A stretch of DNA of 64,000 nt from positions 62,001 through 126,000 of the forward strand of contig NZ_JAOWLC010000008.1 of assembly GCF_025751535.1 (NCBI RefSeq), given 5' to 3'. The notes under the pieces are model-generated. The model ran no database searches. It saw only the letters and a list, made by a program, of their open reading frames with translations, and was not told where the DNA came from. The stretch is from Lentibacter sp. XHP0401. GTDB taxonomy: Bacteria > Pseudomonadota > Alphaproteobacteria > Rhodobacterales > Rhodobacteraceae. This document shows, piece by piece, positions 51,909-60,178 of the stretch. Every line of letters starts with the position of its first letter. Within the stretch, counting starts at the first letter, position 1. The position numbers and the translations under genes are program-made.

Positions 51909-52901
51909 ATGCCAATTACATTCTATGCCATAGACGAGGAGTTTGCCGCGGGAACGGGCAGCAATGTCTATGTTACGCCTGACAGCACCCGCTTTGACAA
52001 CCCGCCCGGAGCCTTCATGGATCTGGTCATCACCTCGAATGAAGGCGACGATGATCCGCGTGTTTTCGAGCTTGGCGACACCTATGATCTGAGTTGGGGC
52101 GGCTTTGGCGGCGGTGGAACGATCGACAACGCCGTTGTTGTGCGCTCGGACGTGGCGCCGGACGGTGGGGACGGCGGAGTCATTGTCTTTGAGGGCCTCG
52201 ACGAAAACGGCGAACTGACCCACATTATCTGGACGCCCGGCTTTAACCTCGAGCAGTGGTATAGCGACAACTACAACCCGTCGATGGAGCCGAACTTTTG
52301 GGTGACCGACAGTTCGCCTACCTATGATCACAAGTTTGTCTGCTTTGAGGCCGGCACGCGGATCGCCACGCGGATGGGAGAGATCCCTGTTGACGAGATT
52401 TGGGCGGGAGACAAGCTTTTGACGCTGGATCACGGGGAGCAGCCAGTGCTTTGGACCGGTTCGAAAGTGGTGCGCGGATATGGGCGCAATGCGCCCGTTT
52501 TGTTTAGCCCCGGTGCGATTGGCAATCATGCGCCTTTGCGCCTTTCCCAGCAGCACCGGGTGCTTGTGGCTTCGGCGGCGGCGCAGCTTCTGTTCGGGGC
52601 TGACGAGGTTTTTGTGCCGGCAAAGGCGCTGGTCAATGGCGGGGATATCCGTCTCGCGCCTTGTGTTGAAGTTCAGTATTACCATTTGCTTCTGGCCGAG
52701 CACGGGATCGTGACGGCGGACGGGGCCTATTGCGAGACCTTGCTGATGGGTGAACAGGCGGGGGCGCTTGTCACACCGCCGCCGCATCTGGCGGGGTGTT
52801 CGTGCAAAGCGGCGCGCCCAGTCTTGAGCTATGCAGAAGCCTTGACGCTGTTTGGCAAGATGCGCCCTGTGCGTGCGGCCAGCCCTCTGGTTGCTCTTTA
52901 A
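51909..52901 (+). CDS. Hint-domain protein (Hint_2), probably secreted
   Basis: A 330-residue protein. The N-terminal about 130 residues are acidic and beta-rich (PITFYAIDEEFAAGTGSNVY). The central Hint_2 domain begins CFEAGTRIATRMGEIPVDEI, WAGDKLLTLDHGEQPVLWTG, and continues LRLSQQHRVLVASAAAQLLF. Such domains follow RTX-like or surface proteins in Rhodobacteraceae and derive from hedgehog/intein self-processing domains. Whether this one self-cleaves is unknown, but the first cysteine is present. ATG 51909 is chosen; the open frame starts 10 codons earlier. Confidence 0.85.
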   Translation: MPITFYAIDEEFAAGTGSNVYVTPDSTRFDNPPGAFMDLVITSNEGDDDPRVFELGDTYDLSWGGFGGGGTIDNAVVVRSDVAPDGGDGGVIVFEGLDENGELTHIIWTPGFNLEQWYSDNYNPSMEPNFWVTDSSPTYDHKFVCFEAGTRIATRMGEIPVDEIWAGDKLLTLDHGEQPVLWTGSKVVRGYGRNAPVLFSPGAIGNHAPLRLSQQHRVLVASAAAQLLFGADEVFVPAKALVNGGDIRLAPCVEVQYYHLLLAEHGIVTADGAYCETLLMGEQAGALVTPPPHLAGCSCKAARPVLSYAEALTLFGKMRPVRAASPLVAL

Positions 52902-52966
52902 CGCTCTCGCTGTTTGCGTGTTCCCGGCAAGCGGGTTAGCGTCCGGAGCAAGGGTGGGAGGCGCCA

Positions 52967-54556
52967 ATGACTTGGGACCATATCGTTATCGGGGCGGGCA
53001 GTGCGGGCTGTGTTATGGCACGGCGGCTGGCTGACGGCGGGCGCAAGGTGCTTCTGCTGGAGGCGGGCGGTAAGGACAATTACCACTGGGTGCATATCCC
53101 GATGGGGTATCTTTACTGCATCGGCAATCCGCGCACCGACTGGTGCTTTCGCACCGAGGAAGAGGCGGGGCTGAACGGGCGCTCGCTCCTGTATCCACGG
53201 GGCAAGGTGCTTGGCGGGTGCTCCTCGATCAACGGGATGCTTTATGTGCGCGGTCAGGCGGCCGACTATGACGGCTGGCGGCAGATGGGCCTGACGGGCT
53301 GGGGCTGGGACGATGTTCTGCCCTACTTCAAGCGCTCGGAAGATTACTTTGCCGGAGCCGACGAGATGCACGGTGCGGGCGGGGAATGGCGCGTGGATGC
53401 GCAGCGGTTGCACTGGGATGTGCTCGACGACTGGCGCGATGCGGCGGTGAGCTATGGCTTGCCGGCGGTGGACGACTTTAACCGCGGTGACAACGAGGGT
53501 GTGGGCTATTTCCGCGTGAGCCAGAAAGGCGGCTGGCGGGTGAACGCCTCAAAGGCGTTTTTGCGCGGCGCGCCCAAGGGGCGGATCGAGACGATGACGG
53601 ATGCGCATGTGCGGCGGCTGATTGTGGAAGACGGCCGCTGTGTGGGCGTGGAATACGAGCGTGGCGGTGTTGTGAGCGTTGTGCGCAGCGGTGGCGAGGT
53701 TGTGCTGAGTGCAGGGGCGATTGGCAGCCCGCAGATTTTGCAGCTTTCAGGGTTGGGGCCAGCGGCGCTTTTGGACAAGCATGGCGTTGAGGTTCTGGCC
53801 GATGTGCCGGACGTTGGCGCGAACTTGCAGGACCATTTGCAACTGCGCTGTGCTTGGAAGCTGACGGGGGCCAAGACGCTGAACACGCTGGCGAACTCGG
53901 TTTTGGGCAAGGCGAAGATCGGGCTGGAATATGCGCTCAAGCGCAGCGGGCCGATGAGCATGGCCCCGAGCCAGCTTGGGGCGTTTGCGAAGAGCCGCCC
54001 TGACCTCGCGACGGCTGATCTGGAATACCATGTGCAGCCCCTGAGCCTTGAGGCCTTCGGGGAGGGGTTGCATACTTTCCCGGCGATGACGGCGAGTGTG
54101 TGTAACCTCAGGCCAGAGAGCCGCGGGTTTGTCGAGATTGCCAGCGCGGATGCGAAGGCGGCCCCGAGGATTGCACCGAACTATCTGAGCACGGAGGGCG
54201 ACCGCGCGGTGGCTGTTGCTGCGATCAGGCAGGCACGCGAGATTATGAGCGCCCCTGCGATGGCGCGTTACGCGCCCGAAGAGATGAAACCCGGCGCACA
54301 TTTGAGCAGTGACGGTGAGCTTGTGATGGCGGCGGGGGAGATCGGCACGACGATTTTTCACCCGACGTGCACTGTGCGGATGGGGCAGGAGGATAGCGCG
54401 CCGCTGGACGGGGCGTGCCGCATGAAGGCCGTGGGCAACCTGCGGGTTGTGGATGCGAGTGTGATGCCGAAGATTGTGAGCGGCAATACCAATGCGCCGA
54501 CCATCATGATTGCAGAGAAGGTGGCGGAGATGATGCTGAGGGATTTCGCGTGCTGA
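52967..54556 (+). CDS. GMC family FAD-dependent oxidoreductase (choline-dehydrogenase-like)
   Basis: A 529-residue flavoprotein alcohol oxidoreductase. Features: N-terminal FAD-binding HIVIGAGSAGCVMARRLADG, YPRGKVLGGCSSINGMLYVR (GMC signature 1), VVLSAGAIGSPQILQLSGLG (signature 2), and a C-terminal FHPTCTVRMG / VSGNTNAPTIMIAEKVAEMM with the catalytic His-Asn region. The substrate may be choline, a polyol or another alcohol; the close relation to BetA is suggestive only. It stands alone; a terminator-like repeat follows at 54,571. Confidence 0.92.
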   Translation: MTWDHIVIGAGSAGCVMARRLADGGRKVLLLEAGGKDNYHWVHIPMGYLYCIGNPRTDWCFRTEEEAGLNGRSLLYPRGKVLGGCSSINGMLYVRGQAADYDGWRQMGLTGWGWDDVLPYFKRSEDYFAGADEMHGAGGEWRVDAQRLHWDVLDDWRDAAVSYGLPAVDDFNRGDNEGVGYFRVSQKGGWRVNASKAFLRGAPKGRIETMTDAHVRRLIVEDGRCVGVEYERGGVVSVVRSGGEVVLSAGAIGSPQILQLSGLGPAALLDKHGVEVLADVPDVGANLQDHLQLRCAWKLTGAKTLNTLANSVLGKAKIGLEYALKRSGPMSMAPSQLGAFAKSRPDLATADLEYHVQPLSLEAFGEGLHTFPAMTASVCNLRPESRGFVEIASADAKAAPRIAPNYLSTEGDRAVAVAAIRQAREIMSAPAMARYAPEEMKPGAHLSSDGELVMAAGEIGTTIFHPTCTVRMGQEDSAPLDGACRMKAVGNLRVVDASVMPKIVSGNTNAPTIMIAEKVAEMMLRDFAC

Positions 54557-54570
54557 CGCACGCGACCGTT

Positions 54571-54625
54571 GCGAGGGGGCTTTGCCCCCTCGCGCTCCCC
54601 CAGGATATTTGAGGCAAAAAGAAAG
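54571..54625 (+). repeat. Intergenic hairpin plus 29-bp dispersed repeat, copy 2
   Basis: GCGAGGGGGC-TTT-GCCCCCTCGC forms a perfect hairpin (54571-54593). The 29-bp sequence CCCCCAGGATATTT-N-GGCAAAAAGAAAG follows at 54597-54625. It serves as an intergenic spacer between two rightward genes and supplies the A/G-rich ribosome-site region of the next gene. Confidence 0.8.
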
Positions 54626-54633
54626 GTGCAGGG

Positions 54634-55197
54634 ATGATTGAAGTTGTTGTGAGTTATCATTCCGGGAACGGGCATACGCGGCGGCTTGTCGATGTGCTCG
54701 GTGCAGAGCTTGAGCGGCTCGGGGCGCAGGTGCATATCGCTGATGTGGAGGCGCTCGGGGCAGGTGACTGGGAGGCGATGCGGGGAGCGGATGCGCATGT
54801 CTTTGCCGCGCCGACCTATATGGGAAGTGTGTCAGCGCCCTATAAGGCATTTATGGATGCGAGCAGTGACATCTGGGGCGGGCCTGACAGTTGGCAGAAC
54901 AAGATCGCGGCAGGCATGACCGTGGCCACTTATCCGAGCGGGGACAAGCAGAGCAGCTTGATGCAGATGGCGGTGTTTGCGGCGCAGCACGGGATGGTCT
55001 GGGTGGGGCTTGATGACATTGGCGCGCCCGTGGACCCCGACAAGGCCGGCATCAACGAGGACGGATATTGCCTTGGGCTTGGGGCGTGCTCGGTGCGCGA
55101 CAAGACCGAGATGATACGGGCGGGCGATGTGACCACCGCCCGCCGCTTTGCTGAGCGGCTTTATGAGGCTACGGCGCGCTGGCGCCGTGGTGCTTAA
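54634..55197 (+). CDS. Flavodoxin family protein (NAD(P)H-dependent oxidoreductase type)
   Basis: A 187-residue flavodoxin-like-fold protein. EVVVSYHSGNGHTRRLVDVL is the FMN phosphate loop and ADAHVFAAPTYMGSVSAPYK (W/F-A-A-P-T-Y) the family motif; WQNKIAAGMTVATYPSGDKQ follows. Probably an FMN-dependent NAD(P)H oxidoreductase or WrbA-like quinone reductase. Its stop overlaps the stop of the convergent glutathione transferase gene. Confidence 0.88.
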   Translation: MIEVVVSYHSGNGHTRRLVDVLGAELERLGAQVHIADVEALGAGDWEAMRGADAHVFAAPTYMGSVSAPYKAFMDASSDIWGGPDSWQNKIAAGMTVATYPSGDKQSSLMQMAVFAAQHGMVWVGLDDIGAPVDPDKAGINEDGYCLGLGACSVRDKTEMIRAGDVTTARRFAERLYEATARWRRGA

Positions 55198-56066
55198 CTT
55201 TGGGTGGCTTCGATTTTGTCCTGGGTCTTGGTTTCGAAATCCGAGGCATCGTGACGCTCGCGCAGCTGGCTTGAGAGCTCGCCCATGGCGCGGTTGACCA
55301 TGCGGCCGCGCTGCACGGGCGCGCGCGCATCAATCGCTTTGGCCCAGCGGAGGACGTTTTTGTAAGACGCTACATCGAGGAACTCGGCGGCGTCATATTG
55401 CCGGCCGAGCACGAGCTGGCCATACCATGCCCAGTTGGCCATATCGGCGATGGTGTAGTCTGAACCTGAGAGGAATTCGTGCTCGGACAGGCGGCGATCA
55501 AGCACATCGAGCTGGCGTTTGACTTCCATGGCGAAGCGGTTGATCGGGTATTCGTATTTTTCAGGGGCGTAGGCGTAGAAGTGTCCGAAGCCGCCGCCGA
55601 GATAGGGCGCGCTGCCCATTTGCCAGAACAGCCAGTTGAGGCATTCGCCGCGCGCTGTGGCGTCTTTCGGGATGAATGCACCGAACTTTTCGGCCAGTTG
55701 CAGCATGATGCTGCCGCTTTCGAACATGCGACGGGGGGGCGTGACGGAGTGATCCATCATCGCGGGTATCTTGGAGTTCGGGTTGATCTCGACGAAGCCC
55801 GAGCCGAACTGGTCACCTTCGCCGATGTTGATCAGCCATGCGTCATATTCTGCTCCGGTGTGGCCCGCTGCGAGCAACTCTTCCAGAAGCACCGTGACTT
55901 TGACGCCATTGGGGGTGGCCAGAGAATAAAGCTGCAAAGGGTGCTTGCCCACGGGCAGCTCTTTGTCATGGGTCGCACCGGCGATGGGGCGGTTGATCGA
56001 GGCGAATGTGCCGCCGCTTTCCTGCTCCCATGTCCAGACTTTCGGGGGGGTATATGTGTCGGTCAT
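55194..56066 (-). CDS. yghU: YghU-type glutathione S-transferase
   Basis: A 290-residue GST of the YghU/Ure2p-like (nu) class. The N-terminal extension TYTPPKVWTWEQESGGTFAS and INRPIAGATHDKELPVGKHP, then the thioredoxin fold LQLYSLATPNGVKVTVLLEE and the helical domain SGSDYTIADMANWAWYGQLV are typical. It probably reduces organic hydroperoxides or disulfides with glutathione. ATG 56066 follows GAAAGG; an upstream frame to 56171 lacks homology. Confidence 0.92.
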   Translation of the reverse strand: MTDTYTPPKVWTWEQESGGTFASINRPIAGATHDKELPVGKHPLQLYSLATPNGVKVTVLLEELLAAGHTGAEYDAWLINIGEGDQFGSGFVEINPNSKIPAMMDHSVTPPRRMFESGSIMLQLAEKFGAFIPKDATARGECLNWLFWQMGSAPYLGGGFGHFYAYAPEKYEYPINRFAMEVKRQLDVLDRRLSEHEFLSGSDYTIADMANWAWYGQLVLGRQYDAAEFLDVASYKNVLRWAKAIDARAPVQRGRMVNRAMGELSSQLRERHDASDFETKTQDKIEATQS

Positions 56067-56189
56067 GTTGTGTGCCTTTCGGGTTTCTTGAAGGCGAAGG
56101 TAATGCTTTTGGGCGCGAATGACAGGGTGAAACGTGCGGAAAATGCGCAGGGTGGGGCTGCGTTGATGCACAAAAGCGCGAGGGGCTAT

Positions 56190-56218
56190 AAAAAACCCCC
56201 GCAGCGAGGCTACGGGGG
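56190..56218 (-). terminator. Terminator of rpsU
   Basis: On the - strand, CCCCCG pairs with CGGGGG, extended by TAGCC/GCTGC-like inner pairs, followed by a TTTTTT run. It lies about 50 bp after the rpsU stop. Confidence 0.85.
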
Positions 56219-56264
56219 AAATTGTCTTTTACGTGTCAGAGAGAAGCTCTGTGAGAGGCTTGAT

Positions 56265-56471
56265 TTACATCATACCTTCGCGCTGTGCTTTCTTACGCGC
56301 CAGCTTGCGCTGACGGCGGATAGCTTCAGCTTTCTCGCGTGCTTTTTTCTCGGACGGTTTCTCGAAATGTTGCTTGAGCTTCATTTCACGAAAAACGCCT
56401 TCACGCTGTAGCTTTTTCTTCAGGGCGCGGAGCGCCTGATCGACATTGTTGTCGCGAACACTAACCTGCAT
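56265..56471 (-). CDS. rpsU: Ribosomal protein bS21
   Basis: A 68-residue basic protein: [40 protein letters not shown] and KARKAA-type helices ending [10 protein letters not shown]. Part of the small subunit near the mRNA exit and Shine-Dalgarno helix. It has its own promoter and terminator and is divergent from the COQ9 gene. Confidence 0.97.
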   Translation of the reverse strand: MQVSVRDNNVDQALRALKKKLQREGVFREMKLKQHFEKPSEKKAREKAEAIRRQRKLARKKAQREGMM

Positions 56472-56574
56472 GTGGTTTTCACCACCTTTCTAGTTTGAAG
56501 TTGCAAGGATTTGCAGGAAGTTGGCGTATAGCAAACCTCTGTGGTTTTGTCTAGTATGAGAGCAGGAGGCGAAT

Positions 56575-57237
56575 ATGGCTGATTTAAAAGACAGATTGCT
56601 GGATGCCGCGCTTGACCATGTGCCGTTTGACGGCTGGAGCGCGGCGAGTTTTGAAGCGGCTATTGCTGAGTCGGGTATGGAGCCTGCATTGGCACACGGG
56701 CTTTGCCCGCGCGGGGCGGTGGACCTTGCTGTGGCTTACCACAAGCGCGGCGACGAGCGGATGCTTGCGCGGTTGGCGCAACCCGAGCTTGAGGAGATGC
56801 GCTATTCCGCGCGTGTGGCGGCAGCGGTGCGGTACCGCCTTGAAGCGGTGGAAGACAAAGAACTGGTGCGCCGTGGAATGACTCTGTTTGCTTTACCTGC
56901 CTATGCGCCCGATGGGGCGCGGCTGATCTGGGAGACATGTGACGCCATTTGGGGGGCGCTGGGTGACACCTCGGACGACCTGAATTGGTACACAAAGCGT
57001 ATGACTTTATCGGGGGTGTATTCCTCGACTGTGCTATATTGGCTCGGTGATACGAGCGAGGGCCACGAGGCGACATGGGCGTTTCTCGAGCGGCGCATTG
57101 ACGATGTGATGCGGATTGAAAAAGCGAAGCATACGCTGGGGCGAAACAAGATTTTTGGTGATATTCTGGGGCGCGTAACAGGCGCTGTGCGCGCGCCGAA
57201 GACTGTGACGGATATGCCCGGAACAGCAAAGAAATAA
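56575..57237 (+). CDS. COQ9 family protein (ubiquinone biosynthesis accessory)
   Basis: A 220-residue COQ9-type protein: LLDAALDHVPFDGWSAASFE, GLCPRGAVDLAVAYHKRGDE, then DTSDDLNWYTKRMTLSGVYS and STVLYWLGDTSEGHEATWAF, all strongly conserved in alphaproteobacterial and mitochondrial COQ9. COQ9 has a TetR-like fold, binds lipid and assists the COQ7 step. The start at ATG 56575 follows GGAGG. It precedes a quinone oxidoreductase gene by about ten bases. Confidence 0.9.
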   Translation: MADLKDRLLDAALDHVPFDGWSAASFEAAIAESGMEPALAHGLCPRGAVDLAVAYHKRGDERMLARLAQPELEEMRYSARVAAAVRYRLEAVEDKELVRRGMTLFALPAYAPDGARLIWETCDAIWGALGDTSDDLNWYTKRMTLSGVYSSTVLYWLGDTSEGHEATWAFLERRIDDVMRIEKAKHTLGRNKIFGDILGRVTGAVRAPKTVTDMPGTAKK

Positions 57238-57248
57238 GGAAGACGTTG

Positions 57249-58220
57249 ATGCGTGTGATCGAGATTGCCGAAGCAGGTGCGCCCGATGTGTTGAGGCTGG
57301 CAGAGCGTGTGCGCCCCGAGCCGGCTTATGGTGAGATCCTGATCAAGGTGGCCTATGCAGGGGTGAACCGCCCTGATGCTTTGCAGCGCGCCGGGGCCTA
57401 TGCGCCGCCAAAGGGCGCGAGCGATTTGCCTGGCCTTGAGGCCAGTGGCGAGGTTGCCGCTCTGGGCGAAGGCGTGAGCGAATGGGCGGTGGGAGACAAG
57501 GTTTGCGCGCTTTTGCCGGGCGGGGGCTACGCCGAGTATGTCACCACGCCAGCGGCGCATGCGCTGCCCGTGCCCGAGGGCATGAGCCTGAAGCAAGCGG
57601 CCTGTTTGCCCGAGACGTTTTTCACGGTCTGGACCAATGTATTCCAGCGCGGGGGCCTTAAGGCGGGTGAGCGCTTTCTGGTGCATGGTGGCTCATCGGG
57701 TATCGGGACAACGGCGATCCAGTTGGCAAATGTTTTTGGCGCGCGGGTGTTCACGACTGTGGGCAATGCCGAGAAAGCAGCGGCTTGCCGCGCGCTCGGG
57801 GCGGAGCGGGTGATGAACTACCGTGAGGAAGATTTCGTTGAGGTGCTCAAGGGCGAGGGCGGCGCGAACCTCATTCTTGATATGGTCGGGGGCGATTATA
57901 TTCCGCGCAACATCCGTGCGTTGGCGGATGACGGGCGCCTGGTGCAGATCGCTTTCCTGACAGGGCCGAAAGTGGAGCTTAACTTCGCGCAGATTATGGC
58001 GCGCCGCCTCACCGTGACAGGGAGCACTTTGCGCCCGCAATCGGACCTCGCCAAAGCGCGGATCGCTGCAGAACTGCGCGACCACGTCTGGCCGCTCCTT
58101 GAAGCAGGCCGTGTGCTGCCCGTGATGGATCAGGAGTTCGCGCTCAAAGATGCCGCGCAGGCCCACATGCGAATGGAAGGCAGCACCCATATCGGAAAGA
58201 TCGTGCTGAAAGTCTCCTAG
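57249..58220 (+). CDS. NAD(P)H-quinone oxidoreductase, MDR superfamily
   Basis: A 323-residue zinc-free medium-chain reductase of the quinone oxidoreductase/PIG3 type. NRPDALQRAGAYAPPKGASD, LPGLEASGEVAALGEGVSEW, AVGDKVCALLPGGGYAEYVT and the NADPH-binding LVHGGSSGIGTTAIQLANVF are diagnostic. ATG 57249 is preferred over a TTG at 57246. It is co-directional with the COQ9 gene and would reduce quinones or enones with NADPH. No odd feature. Confidence 0.92.
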   Translation: MRVIEIAEAGAPDVLRLAERVRPEPAYGEILIKVAYAGVNRPDALQRAGAYAPPKGASDLPGLEASGEVAALGEGVSEWAVGDKVCALLPGGGYAEYVTTPAAHALPVPEGMSLKQAACLPETFFTVWTNVFQRGGLKAGERFLVHGGSSGIGTTAIQLANVFGARVFTTVGNAEKAAACRALGAERVMNYREEDFVEVLKGEGGANLILDMVGGDYIPRNIRALADDGRLVQIAFLTGPKVELNFAQIMARRLTVTGSTLRPQSDLAKARIAAELRDHVWPLLEAGRVLPVMDQEFALKDAAQAHMRMEGSTHIGKIVLKVS

Positions 58221-58222
58221 CC

Positions 58223-58272
58223 CTTTCTTATTGCCAAAAATATCCTGGGGGTCTGGGGGCAAAGCCCCCAGC
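58223..58272 (-). repeat. Intergenic hairpin plus 29-bp dispersed repeat, copy 3 (inverted)
   Basis: On the - strand, CTGGGGGC-TTT-GCCCCCAG (58254-58272) precedes the 29-bp sequence CCCCCAGGATATTT-N-GGCAATAAGAAAG (58223-58251). It lies at the 3' end of the RNase T2 gene in that direction, the same relation to a gene end as the other copies. Confidence 0.8.
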
Positions 58273-58307
58273 GGAGCGACGCGGCGAAGCCGCGGCGCAA
58301 AACCTTC

Positions 58308-58943
58308 TCAATCCACAGGCTCGAACAGCGCATCATTCAAAGAACAGTCCCGCGACACATCGCGCCCGCAGGGGACAGGGGACAGGTCTTTACCAAGGCA
58401 AATCCGCGCTTCCTGAATATGGCCCGCGCGGCAGGTGATGGTGATCATGTCGCGGCGCAGGCTCGGGTTGGCTTTGATGAACGCATCTTCAACCACAGAG
58501 GCGGGGAGCTTGATGGTCTTGTCAAGTTTGCGAAAGACGGGTGGGCGCATGATGCTCTCAAAGGCTTTGCGGGACAGGTCGTAATAGGCAGGTGCAGACA
58601 GCCCCGAGCAGACGCCGTGTTTTTTCCACTGATACCAGGCGAGCCCTGATGTGCCCATGATATCGGCCATGGTGTTTGTCAGGCTGCGGGGCGGTTGGGG
58701 CTCGATTGTCGGGCAGAACGAGGGCCAGCCTTGGTGATACTGTGGCCAGAGGCCGTGTAGCACCCAGCCGTGCTCTTTGTCTGCGTTGCATTGCGGTGAG
58801 CCTTTGGCATCGCCCTCCAGAGCGCACCAGTTGGGCGACCACGAGAGCGACATGACATAATAGTCAAACTCCCCCGCGCGCTCGCCTTTGGCGAAAGCTG
58901 CGCCTGTAAGCAGAAGGAAACCGACAAAAGCACGCAGTAACAT
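58308..58943 (-). CDS. Ribonuclease T2 family protein (secreted)
   Basis: A 211-residue exported nuclease. A signal peptide (LLRAFVGFLLLTGAAFAKGE) precedes a T2-type domain with both catalytic signatures: CAS I GWVLHGLWPQYHQGWP (catalytic His) and CAS II WYQWKKHGVCSG (His and acidic neighbours). Six cysteines are present. It probably degrades RNA in the periplasm or outside. It is divergent from the TrcR-like gene. Confidence 0.93.
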   Translation of the reverse strand: MLLRAFVGFLLLTGAAFAKGERAGEFDYYVMSLSWSPNWCALEGDAKGSPQCNADKEHGWVLHGLWPQYHQGWPSFCPTIEPQPPRSLTNTMADIMGTSGLAWYQWKKHGVCSGLSAPAYYDLSRKAFESIMRPPVFRKLDKTIKLPASVVEDAFIKANPSLRRDMITITCRAGHIQEARICLGKDLSPVPCGRDVSRDCSLNDALFEPVD

Positions 58944-59083
58944 TCACTCTTTCCTTATGTTTCATGGGCCAGTATATAGCGCTTGAGTTCCCCGACAACG
59001 GCAACCTGAGCCCCTCCAAAGGCTCGCCCCTTCAAGGGCACGGGAAAGTTGTATGGGAAGAGAGTTTTTTGATGGAGGCGAAT

Positions 59084-59839
59084 ATGTCTGAGAAACCGAT
59101 TATGGCAAAGGCCACCGCCGTTTGGCTGGTGGACAACACAACAATCAGCTTCAAGCAGATTGCTGACTTTGTTGGCATGCACGAGCTTGAAGTTCAGGGC
59201 ATTGCCGATGGTGATGTGGCGGCGGGCGTGAAGGGTTTTGACCCGATCACCAACAACCAGCTGACTCAGGAAGAAATTGACGCGGCGCAGGAAAACCCCG
59301 CACACAAGCTGAAGCTCAAGTTCTACGCCTCGGCTGTGGGTGAGGAAAAACGCCGCGGGCCACGCTACACGCCGCTCAGCAAACGTCAGGACCGTCCTGC
59401 CTCGATTCTCTGGTTGGTGAAGTTTCACCCCGAGTTGTCAGATGGTCAGATCAGCAAGCTTGTCGGCACAACCAAGCCGACCATCCAGGCAATCCGCGAG
59501 CGCACGCATTGGAACATTTCCAACATTGATCCGATCGACCCTGTGGCGCTGGGCCTGTGCAAACAGTCCGAGCTGGACGGAGCCGTGCAGAAGGCTGCAG
59601 CCAAGAAAGCCGCCAATGGCGAAGTGATGACAGATGACGAGCGCCGCAAGCTGGTGAGCACCGAGCAAAGCCTCGGCATGGATTCCGAGCCGAAGATTCC
59701 GACGGCGATTGAAGGGCTTGAGACCTTCACTCTGGGCGGGAATGACGACGATGAGGAAGACAAGCACGACAGCTCGCGCGATGCGGACAGCTTTTTCAAT
59801 CTGCCCGATGGCGACGACGAAGACGACGACGAGAATTGA
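59084..59839 (+). CDS. trcR: DUF1013 protein, TrcR-like cell-cycle regulator
   Basis: A 251-residue DUF1013 protein, conserved through alphaproteobacteria and annotated after Caulobacter TrcR. The core is AKATAVWLVDNTTISFKQIA, GMHELEVQGIADGDVAAGVK, then ASILWLVKFHPELSDGQISK and LVGTTKPTIQAIRERTHWNI, which together suggest an unusual pair of helix-turn-helix motifs. The tail is very acidic (DDDEEDK, DGDDEDDDEN). ATG 59084 follows GGAGG; a longer frame back to 58964 lacks homology. Confidence 0.88.
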   Translation: MSEKPIMAKATAVWLVDNTTISFKQIADFVGMHELEVQGIADGDVAAGVKGFDPITNNQLTQEEIDAAQENPAHKLKLKFYASAVGEEKRRGPRYTPLSKRQDRPASILWLVKFHPELSDGQISKLVGTTKPTIQAIRERTHWNISNIDPIDPVALGLCKQSELDGAVQKAAAKKAANGEVMTDDERRKLVSTEQSLGMDSEPKIPTAIEGLETFTLGGNDDDEEDKHDSSRDADSFFNLPDGDDEDDDEN

Positions 59840-59873
59840 TCATTGGGCCTGCTGCGTGCGGGCCTGTTGAGAC

Positions 59874-59925
59874 AATAAGGCGTAGCCATGGCTTTTGTGA
59901 TAAAGGGTCGCGGCTACGCCTTATT
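59874..59925 (+). terminator. Inverted repeat / terminator after trcR
   Basis: A perfect 14-bp inverted repeat, AATAAGGCGTAGCC and GGCTACGCCTTATT, with a 24-base loop, followed by a short T-rich run (TTATTTTAT). It lies 35 bp after the trcR stop. The long loop makes it a weaker terminator or a binding site. Confidence 0.55.
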
Positions 59926-60178
59926 TTATGGCGGATTTAGTCTGATTTGTCGCCGATGCGCCCGGCGAGACAAGCCCTTGCAGCTTTATTGATAAGGGCA
60001 TACGGGCGAAATTAACGTTTCCTTCATGGCGCCTTATTTCAAAAAAATGTGGCGCTGAGCGTCGGATATTACCACAAAATCGATTTATTTCGCTCGGAAA
60101 TTTGACCCTTTCTAAAGGCATACCCCCAATACAAATGAGCGCGGAAACCGCGTTGGTAATATATTGAGGTCTCGAGTT
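59926..60178. other. Promoter region of the RTX gene
   Basis: About 250 AT-rich bases. TTGAGG (60164-60169) can be the ribosome site. A CGCGGAAACCGCG hairpin (60141-60153) precedes it. No gene-like frame. Confidence 0.4.
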
